From the NCBI GenBank assembly GCA_033398695.1, contig CM065814.1:103976501-104040500 (forward strand): a stretch of 64,000 nt of DNA, in the 5' to 3' direction. Both the position numbers and the translations under genes were made by a program. Positions 1 through 11,200 of this stretch are shown piece after piece; position 1 is the first letter of the stretch; the number at the start of each line of letters is the position of its first letter. Source of the DNA: Orobanche coerulescens (lineage: Eukaryota > Streptophyta > Magnoliopsida > Lamiales > Orobanchaceae). The notes below the pieces were generated by a model, which was given only the letters and a program-made list of their open reading frames with translations, had not been told where the DNA came from and ran no database searches.

Positions 1-236
1 CGATTGGTTGATGGATCTAATCGTGGTGAATTTATCTTAGGACGATGTAATTTTCGGTATTAGTTGGTTTGATCGTCTTGATACTATCCTCAGTGTTTGT
101 TAGCGTTTGTTCGCTATCTTTCCGTCGTTGGTTGTCGAATGTGTGCTTCAGGGAAGTAATCCCCGTTGTTCCAGAAGAAGTATTATTATGACGAAAGTAG
201 ATAAATTCCGCAATCGAACTATTCAATCATTCATTG
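1..236 (+). pseudogene. Retropepsin remnant of gypsy element G1 (5' cut by window edge)
   Basis: Bases 41-91 translate to DDVIFGISWFDRLDTI, which matches the C-terminal signature of plant gypsy retropepsins (normally D-V-I-L-G-M-D-W-L). A VLQGSNP-like stretch typical of the protease-to-RT connector follows at about 150. The catalytic D-[ST]-G motif would lie before the window, so the domain is partial. Stops are present (for example after LIVVNLS near base 40), so it is a relic. The aspartic protease of an LTR retrotransposon cleaves the Gag-Pol polyprotein in the virus-like particle. The downstream order minisatellite, RT, RNase H, integrase, chromodomain, LTR supports assignment to one gypsy element. 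The family call is fairly secure; the exact ends are not. Confidence 0.6.
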
Positions 237-248
237 TATCATTTTCAT

Positions 249-650
249 CGATTGGCCTTTCTAAGGCAATCGAGTTATTCAATCATTCTTTCTATCATTT
301 CCATCGATTGGCCTTTCTAAGGCAATCGAGTTATTCAATCATTCATTGTATCATTTTCATCGATTGGCCTTTCTAGGGCAATCGAGTTATTCAATCGTTC
401 ATTGCATCATTTCCATCGATTGGCCTTTCTAAGACAATAGAGTCATCCAATCATTCATTGTATCATTTTCATCGATTGGCCTTTCAAAGGCAATCGAGTT
501 ATTCAAACATTCATTGTATCATCTTCATCGATTGGCCTTTCTAAGGCAATCGAGTTGTTCAATCATTATTGGTATCTCTTTTTATCGATTGACCATTCTA
601 GGGCAATCGAAATGTTCAATCATTCGTGGTATCATTGTCATCGATTGACG
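249..650 (+). repeat. 56-bp minisatellite, about 7 units, in the PR-RT connector of G1
   Basis: The word CGATTGG or a close variant starts at 249, 305, 361, 417, 473, 529, 586 and 642, giving a period of 56 (once 57) bp. Each unit holds an imperfect hairpin: CGATTG-G-CCTT, loop TCT, AAGG-CAATCG. The left units are most alike and the last two have diverged. The period is not a multiple of three, so the array breaks the polyprotein frame. Immediately after it the sequence resumes with the DVFP-type linker that precedes gypsy RT. Confidence 0.95.
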
Positions 651-1440
651 ATGTATTTCCGCATTTGAGTTATCTGGTTGCCTTCACATAGAGTAGGGGA
701 ATTCAGGAGTGAGTTGGAGCCGGTACGTCCCCTTTATCGAAGACACCATATCGGATGGCCCCGACCAGAATGCAGGAGTTGAAGATTCAACTTGAGGAGT
801 AGTTCGAGAAAGGTTATCTCCGACCGATTGCGTCCCCGTGAGGAGCACCAGTGTGATCTGTCAAGGAGAAGGATGGCTCGTCTCGTGTGTGTATTAATTA
901 CCAGGAGTTGAACAGGGTGATGATCAAGAGTAGTGTCCCTTACCCCGTATTGATGATCTTTTAGATCAACTTCAGGGAGCCTCAGTATTTTCCAGGATTG
1001 ACTTAAGATATGGATATCACCAGTTGCGGATTCGAGAGTCGGATATCGCGAGGACAGCGTTTCGTACACGCTATGGTCATTATGAGTTCGTAGTTATGCC
1101 GTTCGGGCTAACTATTGCACCTGCGGTATTCATGGAATTAATGAATCGGGTTTTCATCGACTTTTTGGATCAGTTTGTTGTTGTCTTCATCGACGACATT
1201 TTGATTTATTCTCGTAGCCGAGAGGAACACGAGGTTCATTTTCATCAGGTTCTCGATGTGTTGAGACGAGAGCAACTTTATGGAAAGTTTTCCAAATGTG
1301 AGTTCTGGAGGTCCGAAGTGACTTTCTCAGGCATGTAATTTCATCTGACAGAGTTCGTGTCGACCCTCAGAAGACGGAGACTATCCGAGATTGTCAACCT
1401 CCGAAAGATATTAAGTAAATCCGATGTTTCCTCGGATTAG
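651..1440 (+). pseudogene. Gypsy reverse transcriptase (G1), degenerate
   Basis: RT copies the retrotransposon RNA into cDNA in the particle. From about 690 the reading gives the linker LEP..TSPLSKTPYRMAPT and then the fingers with GAPV, CINYQELNRV and the block [15 protein letters not shown]. The catalytic motif [11 protein letters not shown] is intact, with its two aspartates encoded at 1192-1197. The N-terminal part carries several in-frame stops (for example EE*FEKGY near 800 and SP*GAP near 838) and frameshifts around 945-1010. After FLGLAG near 1440 about 270 bp are missing relative to the related element at 35514-45230, removing the thumb and the start of RNase H. Clearly a Ty3/gypsy RT, no longer functional. 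Confidence 0.88.
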
Positions 1441-1876
1441 CTGGTTAATTATCCAACCCACGGCCGGAGCTAGCAACCGTGGTTTTCGCGTTGAAAATTT
1501 GGCGTCGTTACCTTTATGGCATCACCTGTCAGATCTTCACCAATCACAAGAGTTGAAGTATATATTTACTCACAAGGAGTTAAATATGCGACAGAGGCGG
1601 TGGTTGGAACTAATCAAAGATTTTGATATCGAGATCCTTTACCACCCGGGCAAGGCGAACGTTATCGCCGACGCCTTGAGTCGTAAGTCCGTTCAGGAGC
1701 AGATGCTTGCTCGTTTAACAGTTCAGAAGGAGCTTCAGCAGGAATTCCTTAGACCCGAGATCGAGGTCTGGCTTCAGCGAGTTCAGGGACAGCTTTGTAT
1801 GTTAGAGATTTCATCGTCACTTGAGGAGGTAATCGAGAGAATCGGAGTTCGCACTTTCATTGTTGCGCATCCGTGA
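1441..1876 (+). pseudogene. Gypsy RNase H (G1), N-terminus deleted
   Basis: The sequence resumes in the middle of the RNase H domain with [16 protein letters not shown] codons at about 1464, then [18 protein letters not shown] and [16 protein letters not shown]. RNase H removes the RNA strand after minus-strand cDNA synthesis. The first catalytic Asp block (YSDAS in the related element at 40753-41343) is absent because of the deletion noted under RT, so the enzyme cannot be active. The reading remains open past the IADALSRK terminus into the connector with EVWLQRVQGQL before integrase. The family assignment is secure. Confidence 0.85.
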
Positions 1877-1994
1877 AGATGTGGCTCAGGGAAAGCCCTC
1901 GATTCGTGGTCCACGAGGATGGACTTTTGAGGTTTAAGAACCGGCAGCGTATCTGCGAATGACGAGTTGAAAAACTATATTTTGAGAGAATCTA

Positions 1995-2805
1995 ATGCTA
2001 CCCTTATTCTGTTCATCCGGGTCCAACAAGATGTACAAGGACTTGAAACAAAATTACCGGTGGAGTAATATGAAGCGAGAAGTCGCAGAATTTGTTTCGA
2101 GATGCTTAACTCACAACAATTTAAGATTGAACATCGGCCGTGGGTATGTCAAACCTCTCCCTATTCCGGAGTGGAAGTGGGAAGACATTTCTATGGATTT
2201 CATCACGAGTTTGCCGACGAGTCGTCGTGGCATGAATGCGATCTGGGTGATTGTGGACCGCTTAACTAAATCAGCTCATTTCCTTGAGATCAAGGATACG
2301 TGGGGTCCCGAGAGACTTGCCCAGTTATTCATCAAAGAGATAGTGAGACTGCACGGTACTCCTAAGAGTATCGTTTCTGATCGTGACGGGTGATTTGTAT
2401 CCCATTTTTGGAAATAAGTTCATCGTGCTATGGGAACTCAGCTTAATCTCAGTACCGCCTTTCATCCTCAGTCCGACGGACAATCAGAGAGGACTATTCA
2501 GGCATTAGAGGACATGTTGAGAGCTTGCGTCCTCGATTGGAAGGACGATTGGGAAGCCCAACTACCGTTGATCGAGTTCACGTATAATAATAGTTGGCAT
2601 GCTTCCATTAAGATGGCACCTTACGAGGCCTTGTACGGTCGTCGTTGTCGATCTCCTTTGTGTTGGGGTGACTTGTCAGAATCAATCGGAACCGAGCCCG
2701 ATATGCTTATAGCCGCCCGGGAGAAGGTAGCTTTGATCAGGAGTCGTCTGTTAGATCGCCGTAGTCGGCGAAATTATATGCAGATAATCGTCGACCACTA
2801 GAGTT
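1995..2805 (+). pseudogene. Gypsy integrase zinc finger and DDE core (G1)
   Basis: Integrase inserts the cDNA into the host genome. The end of the HHCC finger is seen as VSRCLTHNN (one Cys changed). The core has Asp in SMDFITSLPT (about 2192), Asp in SIVSDRDG (about 2380) and Glu in DGQSERTIQ (about 2480), so the D,D-E triad is readable. A TGA at 2391-2393 right after SDRDG and a frame change near 2400-2430 interrupt it. The block YNNSWHASIKMAPYEALYGRRCRSPLC is typical of Tekay/Del chromoviruses and closely matches the element at 35514-45230. Confidence 0.88.
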
Positions 2806-3231
2806 CGAGATGGGTGACCACGTTTTGGTCAAGGTATCCCCGAGTCGAGGTATCTTCCGTTTCGGAAAACGGGGGAAATTGAGTCCGAGATTCATTGGAT
2901 CGTTTGAGATTCTGGATCGAATAGGCGAGTTAGCTTACCGTTTGGCTTTACCTCTGGCGTTGAGCCAAATTCATAATGTATTGCACGTCTCGCAATTGCG
3001 GAAGTATGTTGCCGATCCGGGTCACATACTTCAGTTCGACGAAATCGAGATCGCAGATGATCATTGTATGAGGAGCGTCCCATACGAGTGTTCGAGCGGC
3101 AAATCAAACAGTTGAGGAATAAGGCGATTCCTTTGGTCAAGATTCAGTGGTCTAGACACATAGTCGAAGAGGCTAGTTGGGAAACCGAGGATAGTATGCG
3201 GGAGAGTTATCCCGAGTTGTTTGACACTTAG
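2806..3231 (+). pseudogene. Integrase C-terminus (GPY/F) and chromodomain of G1
   Basis: The segment reads GDHVLVKVSPSRGIFRFGKRGKLSPRFIG, the GPY/F region, then SQIHNVLHVSQLRKYV, and after a frameshift near 3070 a chromodomain tail with IPLVKIQWSR, EEASWETEDSM and YPELF before TAG at 3229-3231. Chromodomains at the integrase C-terminus are known to steer chromovirus insertion toward particular chromatin. The aromatic-rich ASWETEDSM segment and the position just before the polypurine tract support a group of the Tekay type. The frameshift separates integrase from the chromodomain. Confidence 0.82.
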
Positions 3232-3248
3232 TTTCTGGGACGAAACTC

Positions 3249-3261
3249 TTTTAAGGGGGGG
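3249..3261 (+). other. Polypurine tract of G1
   Basis: TTTTAAGGGGGGG lies four bases before the LTR start TGTAATACCC and primes plus-strand cDNA synthesis in this class of element. It follows a block with TTTCTGGGACGAAAC that recurs before the LTR of the element at 35514-45230. Confidence 0.75.
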
Positions 3262-3265
3262 TGTA

Positions 3266-5630
3266 TGTAATACCCGGTTGTAATTCAGTCATTATCATTC
3301 AGTAATTTAATTCGGTGATTGTCACTCAGTGGATTTTCACTCATTTATAATCATTCATCAATCATGTTCATTCACCCGTGTTCACCGTTCGGAGAAACTT
3401 CGAGTTGTGTATCGTTATTGTCCATTGTTTCAACTTTCCACATATGAGTTCGACTTTGTTAGATCACCATTAATTTTTGGTAACTCCAAAAATTCTGAAT
3501 CTTTGCAATATTATAGAGCATCGAGTTAGCTTTCCAATGGTTCAAACGGTAAGTCAATCGGAGTCCGGACAAGAGAGTTATGGTCGTTTTAGCTCACCCG
3601 CTCATTGTTCAGTTATTGGCCGATCACTGCCGACCGAACTCGGCCGTGTCGTCCGACACGGCCGTGTCGTCCGACACGGCCGTGCTGTACTCGTCCGGAA
3701 ATGCCGAAGTCTCTACCACAGGACTCGACCGTGTCATCTGGCACGGCCGAGTCGAACTCTTCCGGATAAGCTCGAACCGATCGCCAGACGCCCGACCGTG
3801 TTCCAGACACGGCCGAGTCATGCCGAAGTCCGCCGGACGGTCACTATCGGAAGGCCCCTTCGCGCCGCGACCGTGTCGGGCAGACACGGCCAAGTCCTCG
3901 CCGCCGCTATGCGCGACCGCGCCGATCGGCACGGCCGTGTCCGATGCATACCAACCCCTATAATTTCGTTTTTTTTGAGCATTTCAGCTCATTTCTTCAT
4001 TCTTTCACCTTCATACGCGAGAGAGGGTCTTGAGGGAGAGATTTCTTCATCAATTATCATTTGAGTGTGTATTTTTCTTCACCTTCAATCCTTTGGGAAG
4101 CTTGGATACTCGATTAAACTCGTGTTCTTCGAATCGAAGTGGTTGGATCTTCAAGAGGTAATTTCTTCAACACCTTGGATTTCGATTCTATGTTGAGATA
4201 TGATGTTTTGGACGTTATAATCATGTTATATGAAGGGATATGTATATGATTATGAGTTTGTATAAGGATTCATTGGATTATTGAGGGATTATTCAAGAAC
4301 ACTTTGATTATCGAGTTGAAATTGGGGGTTTTCGATTAATTGTCGTTATAATCACGTTTTCGGATATTCATTTTGGATTATTGATCTTTTGGAAGATGTT
4401 TGTTGGTTTGAAAAACTTCTTGGGGGATTTGACGGTGGCTTATTGAGATTTGATTGTAAACAATCGGAGTTTGGCCACAACGTATTCGATATAATGCCCC
4501 AATGAATTTAGTTTAATCGTATCGACGTTTTGAGTTCGTTATATTCGTGTTTGATTCGTGTATTGAACGGGTTGTTGGATATTGTATAATTCAAGGTTGT
4601 TCGAGCGATCGATATCTCAATTAGGACGTCGTTCGTGGAAGGATAATTGTCACCGGTGTTGTGTAAGTTAATTCTTACTCGGTTAAAAGGATATTCATCC
4701 CTTTTGTTGTTGTTCATTCATAATCATAACTCATTCATCATTATATTAACCGTATCAAAACTTGTTGTTGTCAATTAATCACTTGACCATAAGGAACGAC
4801 GGTTCCAATCTTTTCATTGAGCTGTCATTTATTTCATTACCATTCCACCTCGGTGAGTCATTATTCATTTTCGATGTCACTTTTGTTATATCGTGGCATT
4901 CCGGGTCATACTGGCATGCCGGTTGGTATGTGTTGGATTTTCATGTCGGGCACGTTTAAGTCGTGTGTTGGTTGTTGGCCTCACATTGGACTGTGCACAC
5001 GAGTCATATTGTCTCGTGAGACTGATTAGGTACAAGACCACACGGGTATTCGATCGATACTCGTTGGTGGCTTGTGCCCGGACACATTTCCATCCCAGGC
5101 GTAGTGTGGCGCCACCCTTTGAGCCGTACTGTTAGTTGATTCATATAGCATGTTTGATTGCGTATGTTTCGACAGGATATTTCATAACTTCAGATATAAT
5201 CATGATTGTGTATTTTCAACCCTTGAGGATTGTTGTTCTTTGTAACTGACCCCGTTTGGGGGATTTTGTTTTTCAGGTCTTGGCAAGGCAAAAGTACGGG
5301 GAGAACACGCTGACGTCGAGGAGTCCCAGTGATACTAGTAGGGGGCCCCGATCTTTCAGTTATTCATGTTATTTTCCTTTATTTTCCGCTGCAGACTTTC
5401 ATTTGAATACTCCGTTTCATTCAGTGTTGTGTATTTTATCTTCATATAAAATACACTAGTATTCGGTATTGTCCTGGTGTGTTGTAACTAAACTCCTCAT
5501 CGGAATAATTATTGTTGTAATGTAGTTCGGTACTACATTTATCCTGTGTAATTCATTCATTTTCATTTGCCTGGTGGGTCCCAGTTGGGGATCTACGGCA
5601 CTGTAATATCCGCCTAGTTGGGGTGTTACA
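3266..5630 (+). mobile_element. 3' LTR of gypsy element G1 (2365 bp)
   Basis: It begins TGTAATACCC directly after the polypurine tract and ends GGGGTGTTACA, the terminal pair used by the other gypsy LTRs here. It contains a GC-rich block of inverted repeats at 3641-3945 and an AT-rich 3' half. The matching 5' LTR lies outside the window, so neither the target-site duplication nor the divergence can be read. The base after the LTR adjoins a 54-bp stretch that then meets the copia element starting at 5685. Confidence 0.88.
3641..3945 (+). repeat. Cluster of GC-rich hairpins (GGCCGTGTC/GACACGGCC) in the G1 LTR
   Basis: Two adjacent perfect hairpins, GGCCGTGTCG plus CGACACGGCC, occupy 3641-3684. 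Variants follow near 3727-3752, 3801-3826, 3869-3895 and 3928-3943, each pairing a CGGCCGTGTC-like arm with GACACGGCC. The block is far richer in G+C and CpG than the rest of the LTR and lies upstream of its AT-rich part. Confidence 0.85.
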
Positions 5631-5684
5631 CCGACGAACTTGAACTATGTGAAAACTGAGCAAAAAACTAGATGAATGTATATA

Positions 5685-6192
5685 TGCTAAATCAGGTATG
5701 CTTGGCACCAAAAAATTAATATTCGTGTCCAAGTCCAAGACCCCAAAGACTACCCAAAGACCAATTGCCAAGAACTAAAAACCAAGAACCAAGGTTCATG
5801 GCCCACGAGTCCGAGCTTGAGCCCCGAGCCGAGCCGAGCTGAGCCGGACGGACAGGGGGCGGGCGTGCACGTGTGGTCTAGTTAACTCCAAGTCTATGTG
5901 CATAGTCTTGGTCATATTATACACCAACCAACTCTCTCAACTTTATTAAGTGTATTAAACTTCATCACATAGTCAATGTGGGATGAAATTTTTCATATTC
6001 CCATTCATTTCCAAATGCCCTTTCCAATGGCCAATTTCATTCATTAATTTATCACTCATCAAAAATCAATTTTGAGAAATTAGATATACTACAATTATCT
6101 ACTCCGAACGAAGATTAATTCTGGCCTATTTAATTTCACATAACTTAAATATTTTAGCCATCAAAAAATTAATTAAAAATGTTTTTCCAACA
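5685..6192 (-). repeat. 3' LTR of copia CO1
   Basis: On the minus strand it starts TGTTGGAAAAAC at 6192, just after a purine-rich run that reads GTGGGGGAT on that strand. It shares with 17727-18232 the blocks AAATCAGGTnTGCTTGGCA, a G+C-rich GAGCCGAGC stretch, and the tail containing TTAGATATACTA and TATTTAATTTCACATAA. Confidence 0.8.
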
Positions 6193-6249
6193 ATCCCCCA
6201 CGTGGGTGGAAATTAATGCATGCATGAATGCAGACTTTTTTCTCAGTCC

Positions 6250-6573
6250 TCATGAGTTCTTCTTGCATAAGGATAGGTAGATTGTGGCTTTGAACCTTTC
6301 TTTAGTAAATATCATCGGATATATTGACGGCCTAGTGGACGTGATGCCTTGAACTATTCTTTCGTAATGTATACCGAGACAATGATATTCACACAACAAG
6401 TTCTCAACAAAATTCTGTTCTTCTGTTGTGTCCTTTTTTGCCATGGACAATACTTTAGATTCGTAAGTATTTACATTTGAAGCGGCCCTCACTTCACACT
6501 TATATAGGTGACCTCTCATCAAGAGTATCCTGCAATACCCCACCTTATAGGTTTGGGATTTATTAAAAGTCAT
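6250..6573 (-). CDS. Uncharacterised ORF between copia RNase H and 3' LTR
   Basis: A 107-codon open frame with no recognisable domain lies on the minus strand after the copia RNase H and before the 3' LTR. It starts MTFNKSQTYKVGYC and ends CKKNS. Some copia elements have a short untranslated or poorly conserved stretch here, so it may be chance. It may also belong to the RNase H C-terminal tail, since downstream copia polyproteins end in this area. I see no signal peptide or membrane segment. Treat as a hypothetical ORF of the transposon. Confidence 0.25.
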   Translation of the reverse strand: MTFNKSQTYKVGYCRILLMRGHLYKCEVRAASNVNTYESKVLSMAKKDTTEEQNFVENLLCEYHCLGIHYERIVQGITSTRPSIYPMIFTKERFKATIYLSLCKKNS

Positions 6574-6802
6574 TATAACTTATCCTCACCACAATTCTCA
6601 CGTAATAGCACTTGGATTGCTTCTAGGGATGAACTTTGAACAACAAATTGTTCCAAGTGCTCTACTGAGTTCACATAGCTTAGTTTTTCCTTTGAACCAA
6701 GTTCATGGGATCTCCATTCAGCATGGTTGGATTACTACTATGATCCTTCTTTAAATTTGGGGATTTTAAACCCATTCACTCTAGCAACAATTCCAATTGA
6801 GC

Positions 6803-7161
6803 TCATTCAATTCCCTTTGTAAAGGGATCAGCAAGATTATCCTTTGGCTTTACATAGTCAATGGATATTACACCATTTGAGATCAATTGTCTAACGGTAT
6901 TATATCTTCGACGAATATGACGAGACTTTCTATTATACATAAGGCTTTGTGCCCTTCCTATAGCCGCTTGACCATCACAGTGAATCATCACAGGTGGCAT
7001 AGGCTTATCCCAGTAAGGAATATCCTCCAAAAAGTTCCGAGGCCATTCATCTTCTTCACCAGCTTTATCTAAAGCTATAAACTCAGATTCCATGGTTGAT
7101 CGAGCTATACATGTTTGCTTTGTGGATTTCTAAGAAATAGCTCCATGTCCAATGCAAAAGA
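6803..7161 (-). pseudogene. Copia RNase H, C-terminal half (CO1)
   Basis: On the minus strand the segment reads AIS*KSTKQTCIARSTMESEFIA, the usual copia signature in which the stop replaces a Trp. It continues with IHCDGQAAIGRAQ, YNRKSRHIRRRY and VKPKDNLADPFTKG. These are the Glu (ESEF), Asp (HCDGQA) and terminal D (NLADPFTKG) blocks of copia RNase H. The other half lies at 11054-11200; the two halves are separated by the solo LTR at 7162-11053 and join at the target site after GGYVF. The premature stop and the insertion make it a pseudogene. Confidence 0.88.
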
Positions 7162-8150
7162 TGTAACACCCCAAGATCCATCCGGGAATATTACAGCGGC
7201 GTGGGCCCCGCGCCACCCACAAAGCTTAAAGACATTTTTACAAGCATTTCAAATATGCCCAAGCGGCGATGACGGTAATATCTTTTAAAGACTATATAAA
7301 ATCCATTTATCAAATACCATCGTAAAATCTCATTGAAGATACAAGGCCAAAATGCCAAACTCAACAGTTTCAAAAGTATAAGTTGAGCCACCGCTTACAC
7401 GTTCTGACAAAAGAGTTTAGGAAATCGGTTTTCCAAAATAAACCTAAGCTCGTAAAATACAAAAAGGCCATTTTGAAAATACTCACGCAGCGGATGATAA
7501 TTCCATAATAAAAAATACAATTACAGCGGAATAATAATTAGACAAAATACTCAATCTGATAAACACACATAATAGCCAGTATCCTCTGGGAAGCTCGTCT
7601 TTCCACGACCGCTACAAGTCCAAAATCCAAGAACCTAAAAATAAAGCCCACAACGGGGTCAACCATAATACTCAACAATGCTAACGATCTATCACATCAA
7701 TAATTACATATCAATGAAATTACAAAGTAATAATACTACCAATGTAATCTTACCATCATAACCTCACCAATTCGTAATAATCTTCACCAAAATAACCTTT
7801 ACCATATAGCCCATCTCATATTCTCGATAACACAATGAACTCATACACAAACATCTATACTGCACCTCAAACAATACCCAAGATTTCATACATCATCATA
7901 ACTCAACCATACAGAAATATACCAACTCTGACCAATCCGATCCATCAGATAACATCATCAAATCTCAACACGATAATTTCTTGTCCATCGAAGGACAAGT
8001 ATCAAGAAGGAAAATACGGAACATACCTCAAGATATGCAATGCCACGACGAATCACGTCAGTCAAATCCGAGATCAGAACAATGCAACATACGGACATGG
8101 TCCTACAAAAGACCTACAAATGCATACTCGCATGACAACATTAATATGCT

Positions 8151-8183
8151 CACAACAACAACAACAACAATAACAACAACAAT
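8151..8183 (+). repeat. (CAA)n microsatellite
   Basis: A run of CAA triplets with one TAA interruption inside the family A LTR. Confidence 0.9.
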
Positions 8184-8199
8184 GTATACTCATGGAAAT

Positions 8200-8450
8200 C
8201 CAATGATCCAGCGTTCATTGCATAGATCCCAAGATGATCCTGTTAGATCAAGACGAGGTGGATAACCAACAATACACATATGCACAACAACACATGGTGA
8301 TCCAATGATCCAGCGCGCATAGCATAAATTCCCACGATGATCCTGTCGGACCAACACGTAGTGGAAAAACTCGTCCAATGATCCAGCGCACACAGCATAG
8401 ATCCCAAGATGATCTCGTCGGACCAACACGAGCTGGACATACGACATCAA
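8200..8450 (-). repeat. Tandem GATC-rich LTR module (family A)
   Basis: Three degenerate units contain CCAATGATCCAGCG, CATAGATCCCA and GATGATCnnGTCGGACCAACACG. The reverse complement matches the module at 37276-37445 in the element at 35514-45230, and part of it recurs near 25225-25300 in the LTR of the minus-strand gypsy element. Confidence 0.85.
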
Positions 8451-10169
8451 TGCACAAATGCATGATAACAACAATACACAAATGCATGACAACATCAACA
8501 TGATCGACACTAAATGACAAAAATGATTAGAGTACTTGCCCCAAGTCCTTCGAGAGCAAATCTCGATGTAAAAAACCATCACCAATGATTATCCTCAACA
8601 CTCGACGATCTAAAATATCGGGGACTATAGATAACTCATATCCTCATCTTTACCACAATGTATCCTCGATACCCAAGTATACCAGTAACAAATATAAATC
8701 ATATGCACTATGATTTAACTCCGAAAATCAGAAAACAACATACAATCCAAATCTCCAGAGTTCACAATTATAATCATTGCTACATGTATTATAAATGAAA
8801 TGAAACTGAGATCATTCATTAAATATTATAAACTGAGCAATTAATAACTTACCTCGATACTGATACGGTGATACTGAAGCCGCCGTTACCAATACCTTGT
8901 CTTCTCCTATGAGCTCCTTGACTTCGAGTAAAGCAATTCACGAGCATTCTCGAACTTGACTGCAACCCACGATTATAACCAACAATCAATTATCTCAACC
9001 TATTGTAATAATCGATAAACAACAAGTTCGATAACAATCAACAATCAATATAACCAATCCACAAACCCAAAGGTTCCACAATATCTTGATTAAACGCAGT
9101 CTGAACAATCCAACTCAAACACTTACGAACTCATAACCATAATACCATTTATGTACGATGTTTGTTGACTTAGCGTATGTTAGTCACGTTACATAGCATG
9201 CACTATTAGTCACTGACTTGTATCTTATCCAAAACATAGTTTACGTACGTAATACTTCAATATTTACGTACATTAAATATTCCAATTAGCGTGTGTTATC
9301 CAGTCAGCTAGCGTGCACTAACGTCATGCAGTTGCATGCATTACAGGTACCGATAAACACCTTGCGATTACGAATACAAATGTAAAAGAAATCATACTCT
9401 GAGATCAATCATAACCTTTCCAAATTTAACCTCATATCATGATCATATCTTATTAAGAACATACAAAATCGACCACGACAATCAACGTAATATTGGTTCT
9501 AATCATCGAATCCAAGTTTATATCCAAAACCATTCATATCTTATAACATATTCCTCTTTGATGTGATATATACCAAGAACATCATGATTCCATAATCATG
9601 TTCATAAAAAAAAACGTAATTCAAGAGGTATATATATATACATATCATCATATCCTCATCTTCCTTAACCCAAACTCCATGAAACACCAAGAATCATCAC
9701 AACACTTCCACAATCTATCATCACACGGAGTAATCACCAACAACAACATCATCACCCGAAAATAAAGAGAGGGGTTAACGAACATATCTCAAGAAGATGA
9801 ACAACACAATTCAAAACCATAAGAATCGTATTAATATCCATATATTAACAACAACGTCAACATAATTCGGTAATCCATCTCATAATCATACTTATCAACT
9901 CGTTTATATGATGATTATCAACTCAAGAATGCCAATATTCAATCCAAGACGAAATTAAAGTGTAGTAATTACCTCTTTGAAGAAGTGGGTTGATTCTCAA
10001 GGTTGATTCTGTTTCCAGTTGCTTCCAATCTCAATATTGTTAAGGATGATCAACTCTACAAATACTCAAATGTTTGGAACCTCAAAATCTCCTTCAAGAA
10101 CTCTCTCTATCGGATAAGTTAAGAAATGACCAAAATGAATAATAATACCCAACTGCACATATATATATA

Positions 10170-10800
10170 CTGCACATTAGTAGCGTGCGCTAACGACAGC
10201 CTTTAGCGTGCGTTACCTGCCATAGCGTGCGCTAACTGACTTTGATAGCATACGCTGTCATATTTCCAGAGGCAACTACCTTTATTCACACAATGACTTA
10301 TTTACGCAAAGCCCATGCAATAACGCACGTAAATACTCTACCTGTTTAGCATACGCAAGTCTCCGACCATAGCGTGTGCTTCTCTTTGTTGACTCGTTTG
10401 TATGCACCTAATCCGAAAATGCCTGGGTCCCGATGTCGAATGCAACTGACAAATCCAGGATTCCCTTTGACTGGCCTGATATTAGCGTGCGTTAAGCCCT
10501 ACGCTTAGCGTGTGCAAATATTCATAGAAAACATACCCTGACCTTATGGGGACATGCGCCAAAAGTAGTCGGGTCCACACGTAGATTCTCTCTGGTCTGT
10601 TCTGCACTAGCGTGCATTAACCTTATGCATTAGCGTGCGCTAAATGCCGATGACTCGGGTCGGGACCTACCTGTCGGCCATAGCCTGAATCCTGTCCAAT
10701 GTGATCTTACGTACGTTAACTATCCTTCTTAGCATATGTAAGCTCTGTACATTAGCGTGCGCTAAGTCTTCATACTAGCATACGTTACTCAGGCTATACT
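10170..10800. repeat. Cluster of TARCGYRCGYTA palindromes in the family A LTR
   Basis: Copies include TAGCGTGCGCTA near 10182, 10220, 10628 and 10752, with variants such as TTAGCGTGCGTTA near 10201 and 10481, TAGCATACGCT near 10246 and CTTACGTACGTTAAC near 10706. A smaller group lies at 9165-9330. The core is a 12-bp near-palindrome. Confidence 0.85.
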
Positions 10801-11053
10801 TAGCCAATTTCAAATGTTCCCGTCTGTCGTCTCTATATACTAGATACATATACTCCTTTCAATAATATTCTCATACAATACGTCTTACACACAATATCTT
10901 CAAATGCAATTGTCGACCAAGTACGATAATTATACCAATACAGATTTCTTAGTCCTTCTATTATTTTATCCCTACTGTACATATTCCATACTGTGCAGTA
11001 TGATTCAGATAAAATAACATTAAACAAGTATAGTAGAAATTCAGGATATTACA

Positions 11054-11200
11054 AAAGACATATCCACCAGTTGATTTAGATTCTCTATTATCTTCAATCC
11101 AACTGGCATCACAATATCCCTCGAGTACAGATGGGTATCTCGAGGAGTGTATCCCATAGTTTAGGGTATACTTTAAGTATTTTAAAACCCTTTTCAAAGC
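11054..11200 (-). pseudogene. Copia RNase H, N-terminal half (CO1)
   Basis: The minus strand reads MKRVLKYLKYTLNYGI, the helix that links copia RT to RNase H, then YCDASWIEDNRESKSTGGYVF, with the first catalytic Asp in the CDAS motif. The frame is cut after GGYVF by the solo LTR at 7162-11053 and resumes at 7161. Apart from this cut the segment is well preserved. Confidence 0.85.

Larger units (their letters stand above)
7162..11053 (-). mobile_element. Solo gypsy LTR, family A (3892 bp), in copia RNase H
   Basis: On the plus strand it starts TGTAACACCCC and ends ATATTACA, so on the minus strand it runs TGTAATATCC to GGGGTGTTACA. It is flanked by perfect 5-bp duplications AAAGA (7157-7161 and 11054-11058), and the interrupted copia reading frame continues on both sides. 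No gypsy coding domain lies inside, so it is a solo LTR left by LTR-LTR recombination. The start on the minus strand matches the LTR at 45778-47250 over more than 1 kb, which defines one family. It contains a GATC-rich tandem module (8200-8450) and many TAGCGTGCGCTA-type palindromes. Confidence 0.93.

Noticed and set aside
249..650. CRISPR-like regular repeats
   Set aside because: The units are contiguous 56-bp tandem repeats without unique spacers and lie in a eukaryotic retrotransposon.
8190..8585. Cys-rich minus-strand open frames in the family A LTR
   Set aside because: They are translations of the GATC-rich tandem module in three frames.
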